A stretch of 64,000 nucleotides of DNA from Onchidella celtica. Its lineage: Eukaryota > Mollusca > Gastropoda > Systellommatophora > Onchidiidae. Shown here one piece after another: positions 23,529-32,880 of the stretch. A program made the translations under genes and the position numbers. The notes beneath the pieces were generated by a model. That model ran no database searches. It saw only the letters and a program-made list of their open reading frames with translations, and was not told where the DNA came from. Within the stretch, counting starts at the first letter, position 1. Each line of letters starts with the position of its first letter. The stretch is taken from assembly GCA_963931925.1 (NCBI GenBank), contig OZ007582.1, positions 29,738,429 to 29,802,428 of the forward strand, given 5' to 3'.

Positions 23529-26500
23529 TATGGCCTTTAGCGTCTTTACAGACGGTCTTAGCAGCTAGAATATTCACTTTCACTTTGACTGACAGCTTCT
23601 CTCGTGGCTTATTCTACCAATGTTTGACCCGAGAGTGCGATGGCAGTGATTGCAGGTCAGTCTTTTGGGTTCACTTTGGCGAGTGTTTTCATTCCGCCTC
23701 TGTCGTTTTGTCAGGTATGTTTCTTTTGCCTTGAAGTCTGTTGCGAGCGTGCCACTGCGCAATTTTTGTCTCCATCTGCTTCGATCATTTGCAAGGTTCT
23801 CCCATTCATTGGGGTCGATGTTGAATGCTTTCATCGTGACCTTGCAAGTGTCTTTGAATCGCAGATGTGGCCTACCTCTGGGTCGGTTGCCAGTAGCAAG
23901 TTCCCCGTAGAGAATTTGTCTGGGGATGCGATCATTTTCCATACGGTGGAGATGTCCAAGCCACCGCAGTCTTTTTTTGCCTAGGAGAGCCTGAGTTGAT
24001 GGAATGTTGGCTCGGCTCAGAACTTCGATATTTGAGATCCTGTCTTGCCACTTGATCTTGAGAATTTTGCGTAGGCAGCGCAGGTGGAAGGAGTTGAGGG
24101 ATCTTTCATGTTTGGAGTAGGTGGTCCATGTCTCTGAGCCATACAGCAGGGTGCTTAGGACGCAAGTTTGGTACACGAGTACCTTTGTTTTGATGGTCAG
24201 CTTGCTATTGTTCCACACCCTTTTTGAGAGTTTGCCAAAAGCTGTGGCCGCCTTTCCTATTCTGGCATTTATTTCAGTTGTTATGTCTGTGCTACCACTG
24301 ATGGTTGAGCCTAGGTAGCAGAATTTTCCCACTTGCTCCAGAGGAGAGCCATTCAGCATGATTGGGTTGGGGTTTCTCAAGCCTTGTGTCAAAACTACAG
24401 TTTTTGAGACACTGATCTTTAGCATGAATTTGTCACAGGCTTTGGCAAGGCTATTGATGAGAGCCTGGAGCGTGGTTTCATCGTGGGCCACGATTGCAGC
24501 ATCATCTGCGAAGAGGAGCTCTTGTAACATAATATGCTCTGTACGAGATTTTGCTTTTAGTCTGGCAACATTAAAAATGGAGCCGTCCACTCTGGTGTTA
24601 ATAAGTACTCCACCTGAACATTGACCAAAGGCATTCTTGAGTAGGGCTGCAAAATATATACCAAATAAGGTAGGAGCAAGAACACATCCCTGCTTCACAC
24701 CGCTGTTTACAGCAAATGAATTGGATGTGCAGCCCTCAAAGTTGACACATGCCCTCATGTCAGTGTGGAAGGATGCAATAAGTTTTAGCAATGTTGGTGG
24801 ACAGCCTATGGATTTAAGGACTGCATACAGGCCAGATCGGCTTACGGTGTCGAAAGCCTTTGTTAGGTCCACAAAGCATGTTATAAGCGGCCTGTTTTGT
24901 TCTTTACATTTTTCTTGGATTTGCCGAAGTGCAAATATCATGTCAATAGTTGATCGTTTGCTTCGAAAGCCACATTGTGTTTCTGGTAAGACTTTTTCCG
25001 CCAGTTGTTGAAGGCGGCAGAGGATGACGCGAGCAAAAGCCTTTCCAGTAATGCTGAGGAGGGATATGCCTCGATAGTTGTTGCAGTCGCCTTTGTCTCC
25101 TTTGTTCTTGTAAAGTGTGACAATTTTGGCGTCTCTCATATCATGTGGTATCACGCCTTCTTTCCAACACTGCAGTAACAGGTTATACAGGTGTGGTAAT
25201 AGTGGGCCTTTTAGGTCTTTTAATACCTCTGCAGGAATGTTGTCACTTCCTGTGGCTTTTCCAGCAGACAGGTGGTCGATTGCATTGGAAAGCTCGACTA
25301 AGGAAGGTTCAGCGTCAAGTTCGCCCATTATTGGCAGTTTTTGGAGGTGTTCCTCAAAATCTGGTGGAATATTTTTCTCAGTTGAATACAACAGAGAGTA
25401 ATGCTCTACCCACCTATTCAGTTGTTCATTTTTATCTGTGATGGGTTCACCATTTACAGACTTAAGTGGGGCGCTTTTGGTGATGATTGGCCCAAGAGCT
25501 ACTTTCATCTGACTAAAGGCGGTTTTCATATCTCCCTTTTCATTTGCCTCTTGTATGCTGTTACACAAGTCTGTCCAGTATTTGTTGGCGCAACGTCTTA
25601 CCTCCAGCTGAAGTTTAGCTTTTGCATTTTTCAAACAAGTTTTTGTACTCTGATTGCAATTTTTGTTATACTCATTGAAAGCAGATTTCTTTTGCTCAAT
25701 GAGAGGTAGGAGAATTTCGCTGTTCTGGGCTACCCAGTCGTTGTTTGAAACTTTATGCTGTCCAAAAGACTTGATGGCACAGTCATGAATTTTTGAACTG
25801 AGAGTGTTCCATGTTTCATCTACCGAGTCACATTGGGTGACATTATCCATGCTTTCAACAAATAACTTTTCAAATGACTTTCTATTTGATTCATCTCTGA
25901 TTGCTGTTACATTGATCTTAGGGATTGAAGGGGCTTTTGATCTGTATATTTTCTTGGCCGAAATTTTGATTTTGCTGACTACCAGTGCATGGTCGGTGTC
26001 ACAGTCAGCACTGTGGAGGGAACGAGTTATTTTTATACAGCCCAAACTCTTCCTCCTTGAGAGAATAAGATCTAATTGATGCCAATGGCCAGACCTGGGA
26101 TGGCGCCATGATGTTCTTTGGCATCTCTTAAGGTCAAAGTACGTGTTTGTAACACATAATGAGTTTACGGAGCATAGCTCCAGAAGGCGCTGCCCGTTTT
26201 CGTTGATGTTGCCAATGCCAAAGTGCCCAATGCACTTTGGCCATGCGGAGTGATCTGCTCCCACTCGAGCGTTAAAGTCACCCAGAATTAGCAGGCCTTC
26301 GGTGAGAGGGATGTTGTGGAGAGTCCTCTGCAATGCCTCGTAGAAAATGTCTTTGGTTTCGTCAGAGGAGGTAAGTGTTGGGGCATAGACACAGATAATG
26401 TTGGTAAAACCAGACCGGGTGTTCAGTCTGAGTGTCATGATGCGTTCTGACACTCCAATTGGAGTTGCGATCGAATTGATAAGGGAGTTTTTTACGGCGA

Positions 26501-26916
26501 AGCCCACGCCGTGGATTCTCGGCTGTTCGCTGCTAAGGCCCTGCCAGAAGAAGGTGTAGTTTTCTTCTTTGACTGACCCGGAGTCGGGAAGTCGAGTTTC
26601 TTGAAGGGCAGCGATGTCGATGTTTAGTAGCTGAAGTTCTCGATCAATAATTTGGGATTTCCTGATGGAGTCAATATCAGTGAGATCTTGCTGTTGCAAG
26701 CCTGGGCGCATTGTTCTGACGTTCCAGGTACCAAGTTTTAGTATTTTTCTGTTTTTGCCAGGTGCACACTTTACGTCAGCTTTTCGACTTTTGGTCTAGC
26801 TCCAACCACCTTATGAAGCAGGCTGACGTGGCGGAACAACACCCAACTGCCTGGGGGCTGCCCAGGTTACGGCGGGCGGTAGTTGATCAATGCAGCTGAA
26901 AAGCCGCTCCCACCGA
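23529..26916 (-). mobile_element. RTE-like LINE inserted in the leader of element B
   Basis: Bounded by ACATATTCATA at 23518-23528 and 26917-26927, an 11-bp target duplication. One ORF encodes endonuclease and RT. It is the innermost level of the nest and so the youngest insertion here. The clade is inferred from the EN-RT architecture and the C-terminal RLRWLGHLHRM block; RTE is my best reading. Confidence 0.88.
23580..26711 (-). CDS. LINE endonuclease-reverse transcriptase
   Basis: An intact frame of 1043 residues. The apurinic-type endonuclease has ALQETRLP, GDFNARVG and a TDHALV motif within the first 260 residues. RT shows NYRGISLLS, CGFRSKRSTIDM, FVDLTKAFDTV, GVKQGCVL and LFADDAA. A conserved C-terminal WLGHLHRM block follows, then a late CNHCHRTL...HERSC zinc-finger-like motif. 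The frame stays open for 28 codons upstream of the first ATG to a TAG and includes the endonuclease words LGTWNVRTM, so the first ATG lies inside the conserved EN motif and real initiation must be upstream or non-AUG. Confidence 0.9.
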   Translation of the reverse strand: MRPGLQQQDLTDIDSIRKSQIIDRELQLLNIDIAALQETRLPDSGSVKEENYTFFWQGLSSEQPRIHGVGFAVKNSLINSIATPIGVSERIMTLRLNTRSGFTNIICVYAPTLTSSDETKDIFYEALQRTLHNIPLTEGLLILGDFNARVGADHSAWPKCIGHFGIGNINENGQRLLELCSVNSLCVTNTYFDLKRCQRTSWRHPRSGHWHQLDLILSRRKSLGCIKITRSLHSADCDTDHALVVSKIKISAKKIYRSKAPSIPKINVTAIRDESNRKSFEKLFVESMDNVTQCDSVDETWNTLSSKIHDCAIKSFGQHKVSNNDWVAQNSEILLPLIEQKKSAFNEYNKNCNQSTKTCLKNAKAKLQLEVRRCANKYWTDLCNSIQEANEKGDMKTAFSQMKVALGPIITKSAPLKSVNGEPITDKNEQLNRWVEHYSLLYSTEKNIPPDFEEHLQKLPIMGELDAEPSLVELSNAIDHLSAGKATGSDNIPAEVLKDLKGPLLPHLYNLLLQCWKEGVIPHDMRDAKIVTLYKNKGDKGDCNNYRGISLLSITGKAFARVILCRLQQLAEKVLPETQCGFRSKRSTIDMIFALRQIQEKCKEQNRPLITCFVDLTKAFDTVSRSGLYAVLKSIGCPPTLLKLIASFHTDMRACVNFEGCTSNSFAVNSGVKQGCVLAPTLFGIYFAALLKNAFGQCSGGVLINTRVDGSIFNVARLKAKSRTEHIMLQELLFADDAAIVAHDETTLQALINSLAKACDKFMLKISVSKTVVLTQGLRNPNPIMLNGSPLEQVGKFCYLGSTISGSTDITTEINARIGKAATAFGKLSKRVWNNSKLTIKTKVLVYQTCVLSTLLYGSETWTTYSKHERSLNSFHLRCLRKILKIKWQDRISNIEVLSRANIPSTQALLGKKRLRWLGHLHRMENDRIPRQILYGELATGNRPRGRPHLRFKDTCKVTMKAFNIDPNEWENLANDRSRWRQKLRSGTLATDFKAKETYLTKRQRRNENTRQSEPKRLTCNHCHRTLGSNIGRISHERSCQSK

Positions 26917-26927
26917 ACATATTCATA

Positions 26928-27060
26928 AATACACATAAATCATATCATCATGAAATTTCCATTCATCCCACGAACAAGGACAACAGCACGAATTCCTAGC
27001 ACAACAGAAAAACAACTAGATATAACGAATACACAATGTCAAAATGACCACAGGTAAACA
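26928..27060 (-). other. Leader of element B, distal part
   Basis: Short piece between the LINE and the primer-binding site, continuous with 22730-23517 once the LINE is removed. Confidence 0.7.
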
Positions 27061-27073
27061 GGACGAGCCCCCA
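27061..27073 (-). promoter_or_regulatory. Primer-binding site of element B, complementary to tRNA-Pro
   Basis: One base inside the 5' LTR, the minus strand reads TGGGGGCTCGTCC. It matches the 3' end of metazoan tRNA-Pro, including CCA, and equals the first 13 bases of the well-known proline-primed retroviral site. The match stops after 13 bases. Confidence 0.85.
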
Positions 27074-27074
27074 G

Positions 27075-28312
27075 TGTCACAAATCCCAGACTGGGAGATG
27101 TAATAAGTTATGACAGGACAACAATCACGAACAAACAAGTTTAACACTTAACAGAACAATCCATCAGACTCACACATTTATTAAACATAATTATACAGAT
27201 AATAGCGCAATTACATACATTATATTATTGAAATTAACTGCCGTACAACGGCCTTATTCTCACACACACTCTCCCTCGGATCCACAACCCGGTAGTTACT
27301 CCTAAAGGCACTTCGGCCTCAGCCTCTCCCCTCAGGGTCTTAATAGCACATTAATAATTCACTGGCACCGCAGTCTCTCAATATCACCTTCCTATTGTCA
27401 TACACCTTAGCACTCCCCTAGCACCTCAGCAGGGCAATAACACATTATCATTTCAATAGCCCCTCAACATGGCAATAGTACATTATTAGTTCCTAGCCCA
27501 TCAACATGGCAATAGTACATTATCACATTCACGCTCATATCTACGTCCCTGTCCGTGGCCTGACTGCCACGACTTTATGTGCCTCTACTGTCCTGCACTG
27601 ACAGCCTCACTTCTGGCCTATGTGTGGCCTCCGGCCCTATGCTGGCCTATCCCCTGTGCTCATCGAGGTGGCTCTGCGGCCCGTCCCCGACACCTACAAG
27701 AATAACATTACATTGGTATAATGCCATACCATTTCTATTCACTCCACCTCTCCTTACAACCCATGAAGCTTACACACACTAGTTCACCTTTCACTCACCA
27801 CACATCTTACGGTAACACACCTCCATCGGAGTACACAATACTCACTCGTGCTACAAATCCATGAACTCAACTTTCATCTATCGCTCATGGCGCACATTGC
27901 TATATCCAATATCAAGGACTTCCACATTCCTCACATATACTTATTTACATCATGGTAATAGACGAATATAATATAATACATCAATCATAATTATCAATCA
28001 ACGTTCTACCTACCAGTCATCACTGGAAAAACACTCTCATCCGTCTTCTGACTGCTCCCCTTATGTTCGCCCGCTGGGCTCTTACTAGCGTCCGTTCAGT
28101 AGGACCTTCTAACTTGCAGTGATAGTAATACAGCGCTTTCGCCTCATTCAGACCCCCACCACTCATAACATGCACGCTTTCCTTACTTGTCTTCGTGCGT
28201 TAATTTTACCCTCTTCCTTTCACGTCTTTCCCTACCTGTCTGCCGTGAGCCCTTCTTACTCTACACCCGCTCTGTAGCAATCCCCTTAATTGCACTCACT
28301 CCACTCGTGACA
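27075..28312 (-). repeat. 5' LTR of element B
   Basis: 1238 bp, same termini and length as 16404-17641. Should contain the promoter and polyadenylation signals; I did not place them. Confidence 0.94.
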
Positions 28313-28377
28313 GTAGTGTCCTCTAGATGTCAGAGGGTGACGGGTCCTCTTCAGATGTCAGTGGGGTCCCCTCCAGA
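28313..28377 (-). other. Leader of element A, distal part, with short repeats
   Basis: Joins 15276-16403 after removal of element B. It holds three imperfect repeats of about 28 bp around AGATGTCA. The primer site of A should begin next to 28377; the minus strand reads TCTGGAGGGGACCCC, which I cannot assign to a tRNA. Confidence 0.6.
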
Positions 28378-29606
28378 TGTCACGAGCAGAGTTAGGGTCT
28401 TGGGGATGTTACGACTGCACGAGAGGCAGCTAACTCACACTCGGACACAACCACACAAGAAAAGTATTAAATAACTAGAGCGTATATATGTCAGGCCGGT
28501 CAGGCCATAGTTTACATAAATATTAATAACAAAACAAAAGACAATAGGGGTATATATTCAAACCAAGAAAAACTCTAATTAATAACTTAACCAATGATAT
28601 TCATGTAACTATGGAGGTACTGCAATCAATAGCAAATAGGTATATTATACGAAACTAGATATCAATTTAAAGTGACAGTTGAGTCGCCACTGGCCAGTCG
28701 CCAGGCAAACTCTCCATAAATCATATGGGCTTGAATGTTAGAAGAGCCCAGTACGTTCAAAGCCTACAGAAGCACTCTTCGGCTTGTAGGTAATTTAAGC
28801 AGTTGCCAAAAGACTATATTTTATGCACAATCACTATTCAATTCATCAACAATGTGCTATATTATTCCAATCATACTATGGCAATAGATCTATGATACAG
28901 GACACTCGTGGTCGAGTGCCAGCTGGGGTTTCCTTAGTCTTCCTATGAGGCTGTAGTTCTCTCTCTATCTCCGATCTCTATTATGCTTGAACAAATAAGA
29001 TATATTATCATTGGTCACGCCTACTGGTAGGCGCGAACATCAATATAGCGCAGCGTGGGCTTTCAAAGGTCAGCCCACTCAGACCTTTCTTTCTGGAGCT
29101 CAGTCAGTCCGTTAGCAAGGACTTCTTGTCTTCAAAGCACACAGTTCAGGTACTGGTCAACCGGAGATACTTCACGACACGATGCTTCTGCTCGTCTGTA
29201 TTCCCCAAATCTGAACGTTACACGATGTTTTATATTATCTAACTACCCAGCGTGCTAGTCCGCTGGCCCAATTAGTTCAGCTATCTCATAGGTCGAAACC
29301 TCCCCCCATTTTAATTGTAGTAATACGTCTGCACTATTCTAGCAGCCAGTTAACGTGCAAAAACTTGTCTAGTCATACTTAACAATGTCAACTATCCCCA
29401 CCTTGTTTCACCCCTACTCCATTACTTATTAATTACGAACATTAAAACCGACATGCGTGAATCTAACAGTTTAACTTTACATTTATTTCCTCACCAACTA
29501 TAATTCGCGAGGACCGTTCAAGGCCACCAGCCAATTTCTCATGGCCCTGATAAAACAACAACAACTCACTCTCTGCGTGAGTTTTAACAACATCTGAATC
29601 ATGACA
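28378..29606 (-). repeat. 5' LTR of element A
   Basis: 1229 bp, same length as 8980-10208 and about 99% identical by eye. The right flank CTGTC completes the target duplication. Confidence 0.93.
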
Positions 29607-29899
29607 CTGTCATTACATGCGATTCGTCGTTCGTGTTGATCTTGGAGAAAATCCTGCACCTTATTTGTAATTACTGCTGATATAGACAATTATCAATCAA
29701 GACATTTGACACTAGTGACTGTAAAAGAATATGATGGTAGCACAGGTGAAGGCTGGCAAGACCTAGCACAACCTTGATAGAGACTGTATATTTTTTTCTG
29801 AAGCTGTTTTTCCAAAGAGACATTTGCAAAATGCTAAAGTCAAGACAACATACGCCACCACTTTCAAAGCAAGTTAAAACATCTACCTCGCACACTCAA

Positions 29900-30151
29900 A
29901 CAGAAATCAATATAGGTGAGCAGAAGCTCGGGGGGAGGCAGAGCACTAGGGTAACAGTTCAAGAGAAAATAAGGATTAGGCGAACCGAGGTTGTAGTGCC
30001 TAGTTAGTGCTCAGGAAAGGAAAGCGAGAGTGAAAGAAGGAAGAAAGAAAAATGATCAAGATGGGACTAGAACCCGCGACCTCTGCTACGGCACCCGTCG
30101 CCTTGCCAAGAAGAAAACAGATCGCTTAACCGCACGGCCACTCCGTCTCTC
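29900..30151 (-). mobile_element. tRNA-derived SINE, copy 1
   Basis: Read on the minus strand from 30151, the head carries an A box like TGGCCGTGCGGTTAAGC and a B box GGTTCTAGTCC, with a long variable arm typical of tRNA-Ser or tRNA-Leu. The body runs to AATATAGGTGAGCAG near 29915. It is the first unit of a composite insertion flanked by CTCGCACACTCAA (29887-29899 and 30671-30683). Confidence 0.8.
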
Positions 30152-30339
30152 AAAAAAAGAGACGATCGTGGCCGAACTGTTTCACGGTGTTTCTTGCTGA
30201 CTTGAGTATTCGTTCGCTGGGACCCAAACCCACTTGCGTCACCTCTCCCCTCCCTGTTCTCTATTTTTCACCCGCCTGCCATTGGACAATACGAACATCT
30301 AGGACAACGAATACAAGATGTATGCCTCCGAGTTTTATC
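30152..30339. other. Spacer between SINE copies
   Basis: About 190 bp, within the same 13-bp duplications as the SINE units. It starts with a poly-A-like run and a repeat of the SINE's first bases (AGAGACG). No coding frame. Confidence 0.5.
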
Positions 30340-30672
30340 AAACAGAAATCAATATAGGTGAGCAGAAGCTCGGGGGGAGGCAGAGCACTAGGGTAACAGT
30401 TCAAGAGAAAATAAGGATTAGGCGAACCGAGGTTGTAGTGCCTAGTTAGTGCTCAGGAAAGGAAAGCGAGAGTGAAAGAAGGAAGAAAGAAAAATGATCA
30501 AGATGGGACTAGAACCCGCGACCTCTGGCAAGGCGACGGGTGCCGTAGCAGAGGTCGCGGGTTCTAGTCCCATCTTGATCATTTTTCTTTCTTCCTTCTT
30601 TCACTCTCGCTTTCCTTTCCTGAGCACTAACTAGGCACTACAACCTCGGTTCGCCTAATCCTTATTTTCTCT
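30340..30672. repeat. SINE palindrome with 124-bp arms
   Basis: 30404-30527 is the exact inverted counterpart of 30549-30672 as far as I can read, around a 21-bp loop (30528-30548). The left arm is a SINE in the same orientation as copy 1 but truncated after the B box; the right arm is the same SINE inverted. The loop belongs to the right-hand unit's tRNA variable arm. Such a hairpin could arise by template switching during reverse transcription. Confidence 0.85.
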
Positions 30673-30837
30673 CGCACACTCAAGCACAAGTATTCCAAAT
30701 GCAACTGTTGCACACCGGATGATGTTGTTAATTTGTTCCTGACAATTCGACTGCATCAGCAGGTCAGCCTAGGAAATAGTACATCAAAACAGAAAATTTC
30801 AGGAAAGAAACTTGGAAAACTGAAGAAGTTGCAACAT

Positions 30838-31128
30838 AAGTAACACTTTCTTCTTCTTCTTTCATTCACCAAATCTAAATCTGCAGATTTGTTCTTTTAA
30901 GAAAATCTATGGCTTTCTGCAGTTGTGACAGAGCACCATAGAGTTTGACATTCAGGTCGGTGGGTTTGGGCCAATATGTTTCCCGTAGTGCTAAGAGGAG
31001 TATGCAGTTCGGCAATATAAATGCTCTGTGTTTTGAGGAGACTGACTGCATTCACATTTTTATGGCAGATGTTCCAATTTCAAACTTTGTGGACATATAG
31101 TGGTGGAGCCTATTGTGGCCAGTTCGCG
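30838..31128 (-). pseudogene. LINE tail fragment inside TIR copy 2
   Basis: Same sequence as 6060-6365 in copy 1, with a few substitutions. Here it joins the right TIR directly (CCAGTTC then GCGATGG), whereas copy 1 continues through the RNase H domain. Copy 2 therefore has a deletion relative to copy 1. Confidence 0.65.
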
Positions 31129-31261
31129 ATGGTCGCTCGAGACTAAACGTCGCGTCGCGTATAAGGAGATGGCTTCTCACAAATCTTACTCGATTGATTT
31201 TGGAGCGACAACAATCGCGAGCGACTCAATGTCGCGTCGCGCATAAGGATACGTAGGCTAA

Positions 31262-31689
31262 GTGGTAAGGTTTGGTGAGTGAGTTTTCTTCATCTGTGGC
31301 GTAGGATTATTTACTTGTTCGTTGGTACCTTCCTAGTATTTTATTGTTAAGATACAGTTATTAAACTTTAGTATTATTTAATCGATCGTCGGATCTCGTG
31401 TTTTGTTTTTATTCTACAGCTAATAGTTTCGTTTTCTAAGGGGTTGTAGTTAGACCAACTAACTCTCCCCTACTATAACGTGCTAGAACAACCTCAGCTG
31501 TTACAATCATTAAAAATTGAATGTTGTTACTATTACTATTAGATACATCTCCCGTTGTTGTTTTTTTTTACGCCAACAGTGCATGTTTTAAAACCTTTCG
31601 TGATTCCAGAGCTAGTAAGTTAGCTCCTCCCACTAACAACAGCCGGTAAGAAACTCCACAAGTGGAGCGACGCAGATGTCGATTAAATC
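31262..31689. other. Flanking DNA right of the transposon nest
   Basis: No gene or recognised repeat. AT-rich, with no long frame. This is where the host sequence around the outer TIR element resumes. Confidence 0.45.
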
Positions 31690-31807
31690 ATCATTCTTTC
31701 AGATTTTCTTTTTGTTTCCCTCCTGTTTTTGGTTGAAAGGGTCGCGGTGAGGGTTAGTGATTTGATAAGATTTAGGGTTGAGGATAAGGACGGGGTTAGG
31801 GGGAAGT
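31690..31807. repeat. Dispersed repeat, copy at left
   Basis: Shares TTTCAGATTTTC.TTTTGTTT and CCTCCTGTTTTTGGTTGAAAG with 41644-41760, followed in both by a G-rich AGGGTTGAGGATA stretch. Family unknown. A hAT element interrupts this copy. Confidence 0.6.
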
Positions 31808-32385
31808 ACGTACACTACGGGTGTGCGAGTAACGATTCCGGAATTGAGTACTCGATTCTTAACTGCGGCGATTCCGGACCCGAGTCTCCAATCAAATACT
31901 CGATTCTGGACTCGATTCCAACAAACCGATTCCGGACTCGACTCCTCGGTAAAGGACTCGAGTCCCATACACAAATTGGGCAAAAAATTACACTGAAAGC
32001 ACGTCAAATCACCACGCCACCACCACAACCACACGTGCTGGGTGAGTACAGCAAGTGGAAACCGACGGCAACAGAACTGAAAGTGAAACTACTCTTAGAA
32101 TTCCAAGAATTTACGGTGGTTTCGATTTCAAAAGAAACACTCAATGCTAGCCTTAGCTCACACAAGTTGTTATAGTTTACAACAACAGCAACAACATCGC
32201 CACCATCATCACCACAACCAACCAATCAACAACAACAAACAACATTCCAGCATCCTCCGTCCCATCAGAGAGATTGTTTTCTGCTGCCGGAGAACTGGTA
32301 TCCAGCAGGAGATCAAGATTGACAGCAGAAAATGTAAATATGTTGTTGTTTCTAAACAGCAATATGTTGTAAAAAAAACAAAAAA

Positions 32386-32500
32386 ACAAAGAAAACAAAA
32401 AAAAAAAAAAAAAAGAAAGAAAAGCAAAAAAAAAAAAAGAAAGAAAGAAAAAAAAAACAATTAAAAAAGAAGCAAAAAAAAAAAAAGAAAAAAAAAACCC
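32386..32500. repeat. A-rich tract
   Basis: Long A runs broken by C and G inside the hAT element. The reading frames through it are low-complexity artefacts. Confidence 0.8.
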
Positions 32501-32620
32501 AACAACTTTCAATTGCTGACTATTAAGAACCTATGATGATCCCAAGCAAACTTCATGTATGAAGTGCATTCTCTGAGGTTCACAGTTATAAATTTTAGGT
32601 ATGCATTTTATTTTCAGTGT

Positions 32621-32880
32621 ACCACCACCACCAACACCAACAACAACAACAACAGCAACAACAACAACAAATACAACAACAGCAGCAGTGGTGAAACAGC
32701 AGTGGCAACAACAACAACAACAGCAGCAGCAGCGATAACAACAGCATTAGCAGCAATAACAACAATGTTAAAACAATAATTGCAGCAGTAGTGCATTATT
32801 ATCACCACAAACCACCACTACCACCAACAGCTACAGCAACAACAGTACTGAAGTTAAAACAATAGCAACACCAACATTTG
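32621..32880. repeat. CAA/CAG/ACC trinucleotide repeat
   Basis: Degenerate CAA-rich microsatellite inside the hAT element, giving Asn, Thr or Gln runs in the three frames. Not coding. Confidence 0.8.

Larger units (their letters stand above)
16404..28312 (-). mobile_element. LTR retrotransposon B, young Gmr1-like Ty3/gypsy
   Basis: Two LTRs of 1238 bp (16404-17641 and 27075-28312) with matching 5-bp duplications GTAGT (16399-16403 and 28313-28317). The polypurine tract, gag-pol and primer-binding site are all in the expected minus-strand order. The LTRs differ at about six positions by eye, roughly 99.5% identical, so insertion was recent. gag-PR-IN-RT is one open frame, with RNase H behind a single TGA. 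A LINE with its own duplications lies in the leader. Without the LINE the element is about 8.5 kb. Confidence 0.95.
8980..29606 (-). mobile_element. LTR retrotransposon A, Gmr1-like Ty3/gypsy, holding element B
   Basis: Two LTRs of 1229 bp (8980-10208 and 28378-29606) flank a minus-strand gag-pol. CTGTC at 8975-8979 and 29607-29611 is the target duplication. The joined flanks rebuild the sequence seen in TIR copy 1 near 5631-5640, which proves the insertion. The order is gag, protease, integrase, reverse transcriptase, RNase H. By eye the two LTRs differ at about 13 positions, so A is older than B. Element B sits in the leader between gag and the 5' LTR. Several frame breaks show that A is no longer autonomous. 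Confidence 0.93.
8665..31257. mobile_element. TIR DNA transposon, copy 2, split by nested retrotransposons
   Basis: The left end 8665 onward and the right end to 31257 are inverted repeats of about 38 bp (CCTAC[A/G]TATCCTTATGCGCG), flanked by CTAA at 8661-8664 and 31258-31261. Without the inserted retrotransposon A the element is about 2 kb, and about 1.2 kb without the SINE block. The parts 8665-8979 and 29612-29899 run on from each other exactly as in copy 1 (5307-5907). It carries the LINE RNase H tail next to its right TIR. TAA or CTAA could be the target duplication; the superfamily is not resolved. Confidence 0.82.

Noticed and set aside
30060..30151. Possible true tRNA-Ser/Leu gene on the minus strand
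   Set aside because: The A and B boxes are there, but the head is fused to a SINE body, has copies with the same body next to it and lies within a retrotransposition duplication.
32177..32512. Phe-rich and Lys-rich frames
   Set aside because: They read through the A-rich tract of the hAT element and are low-complexity artefacts.
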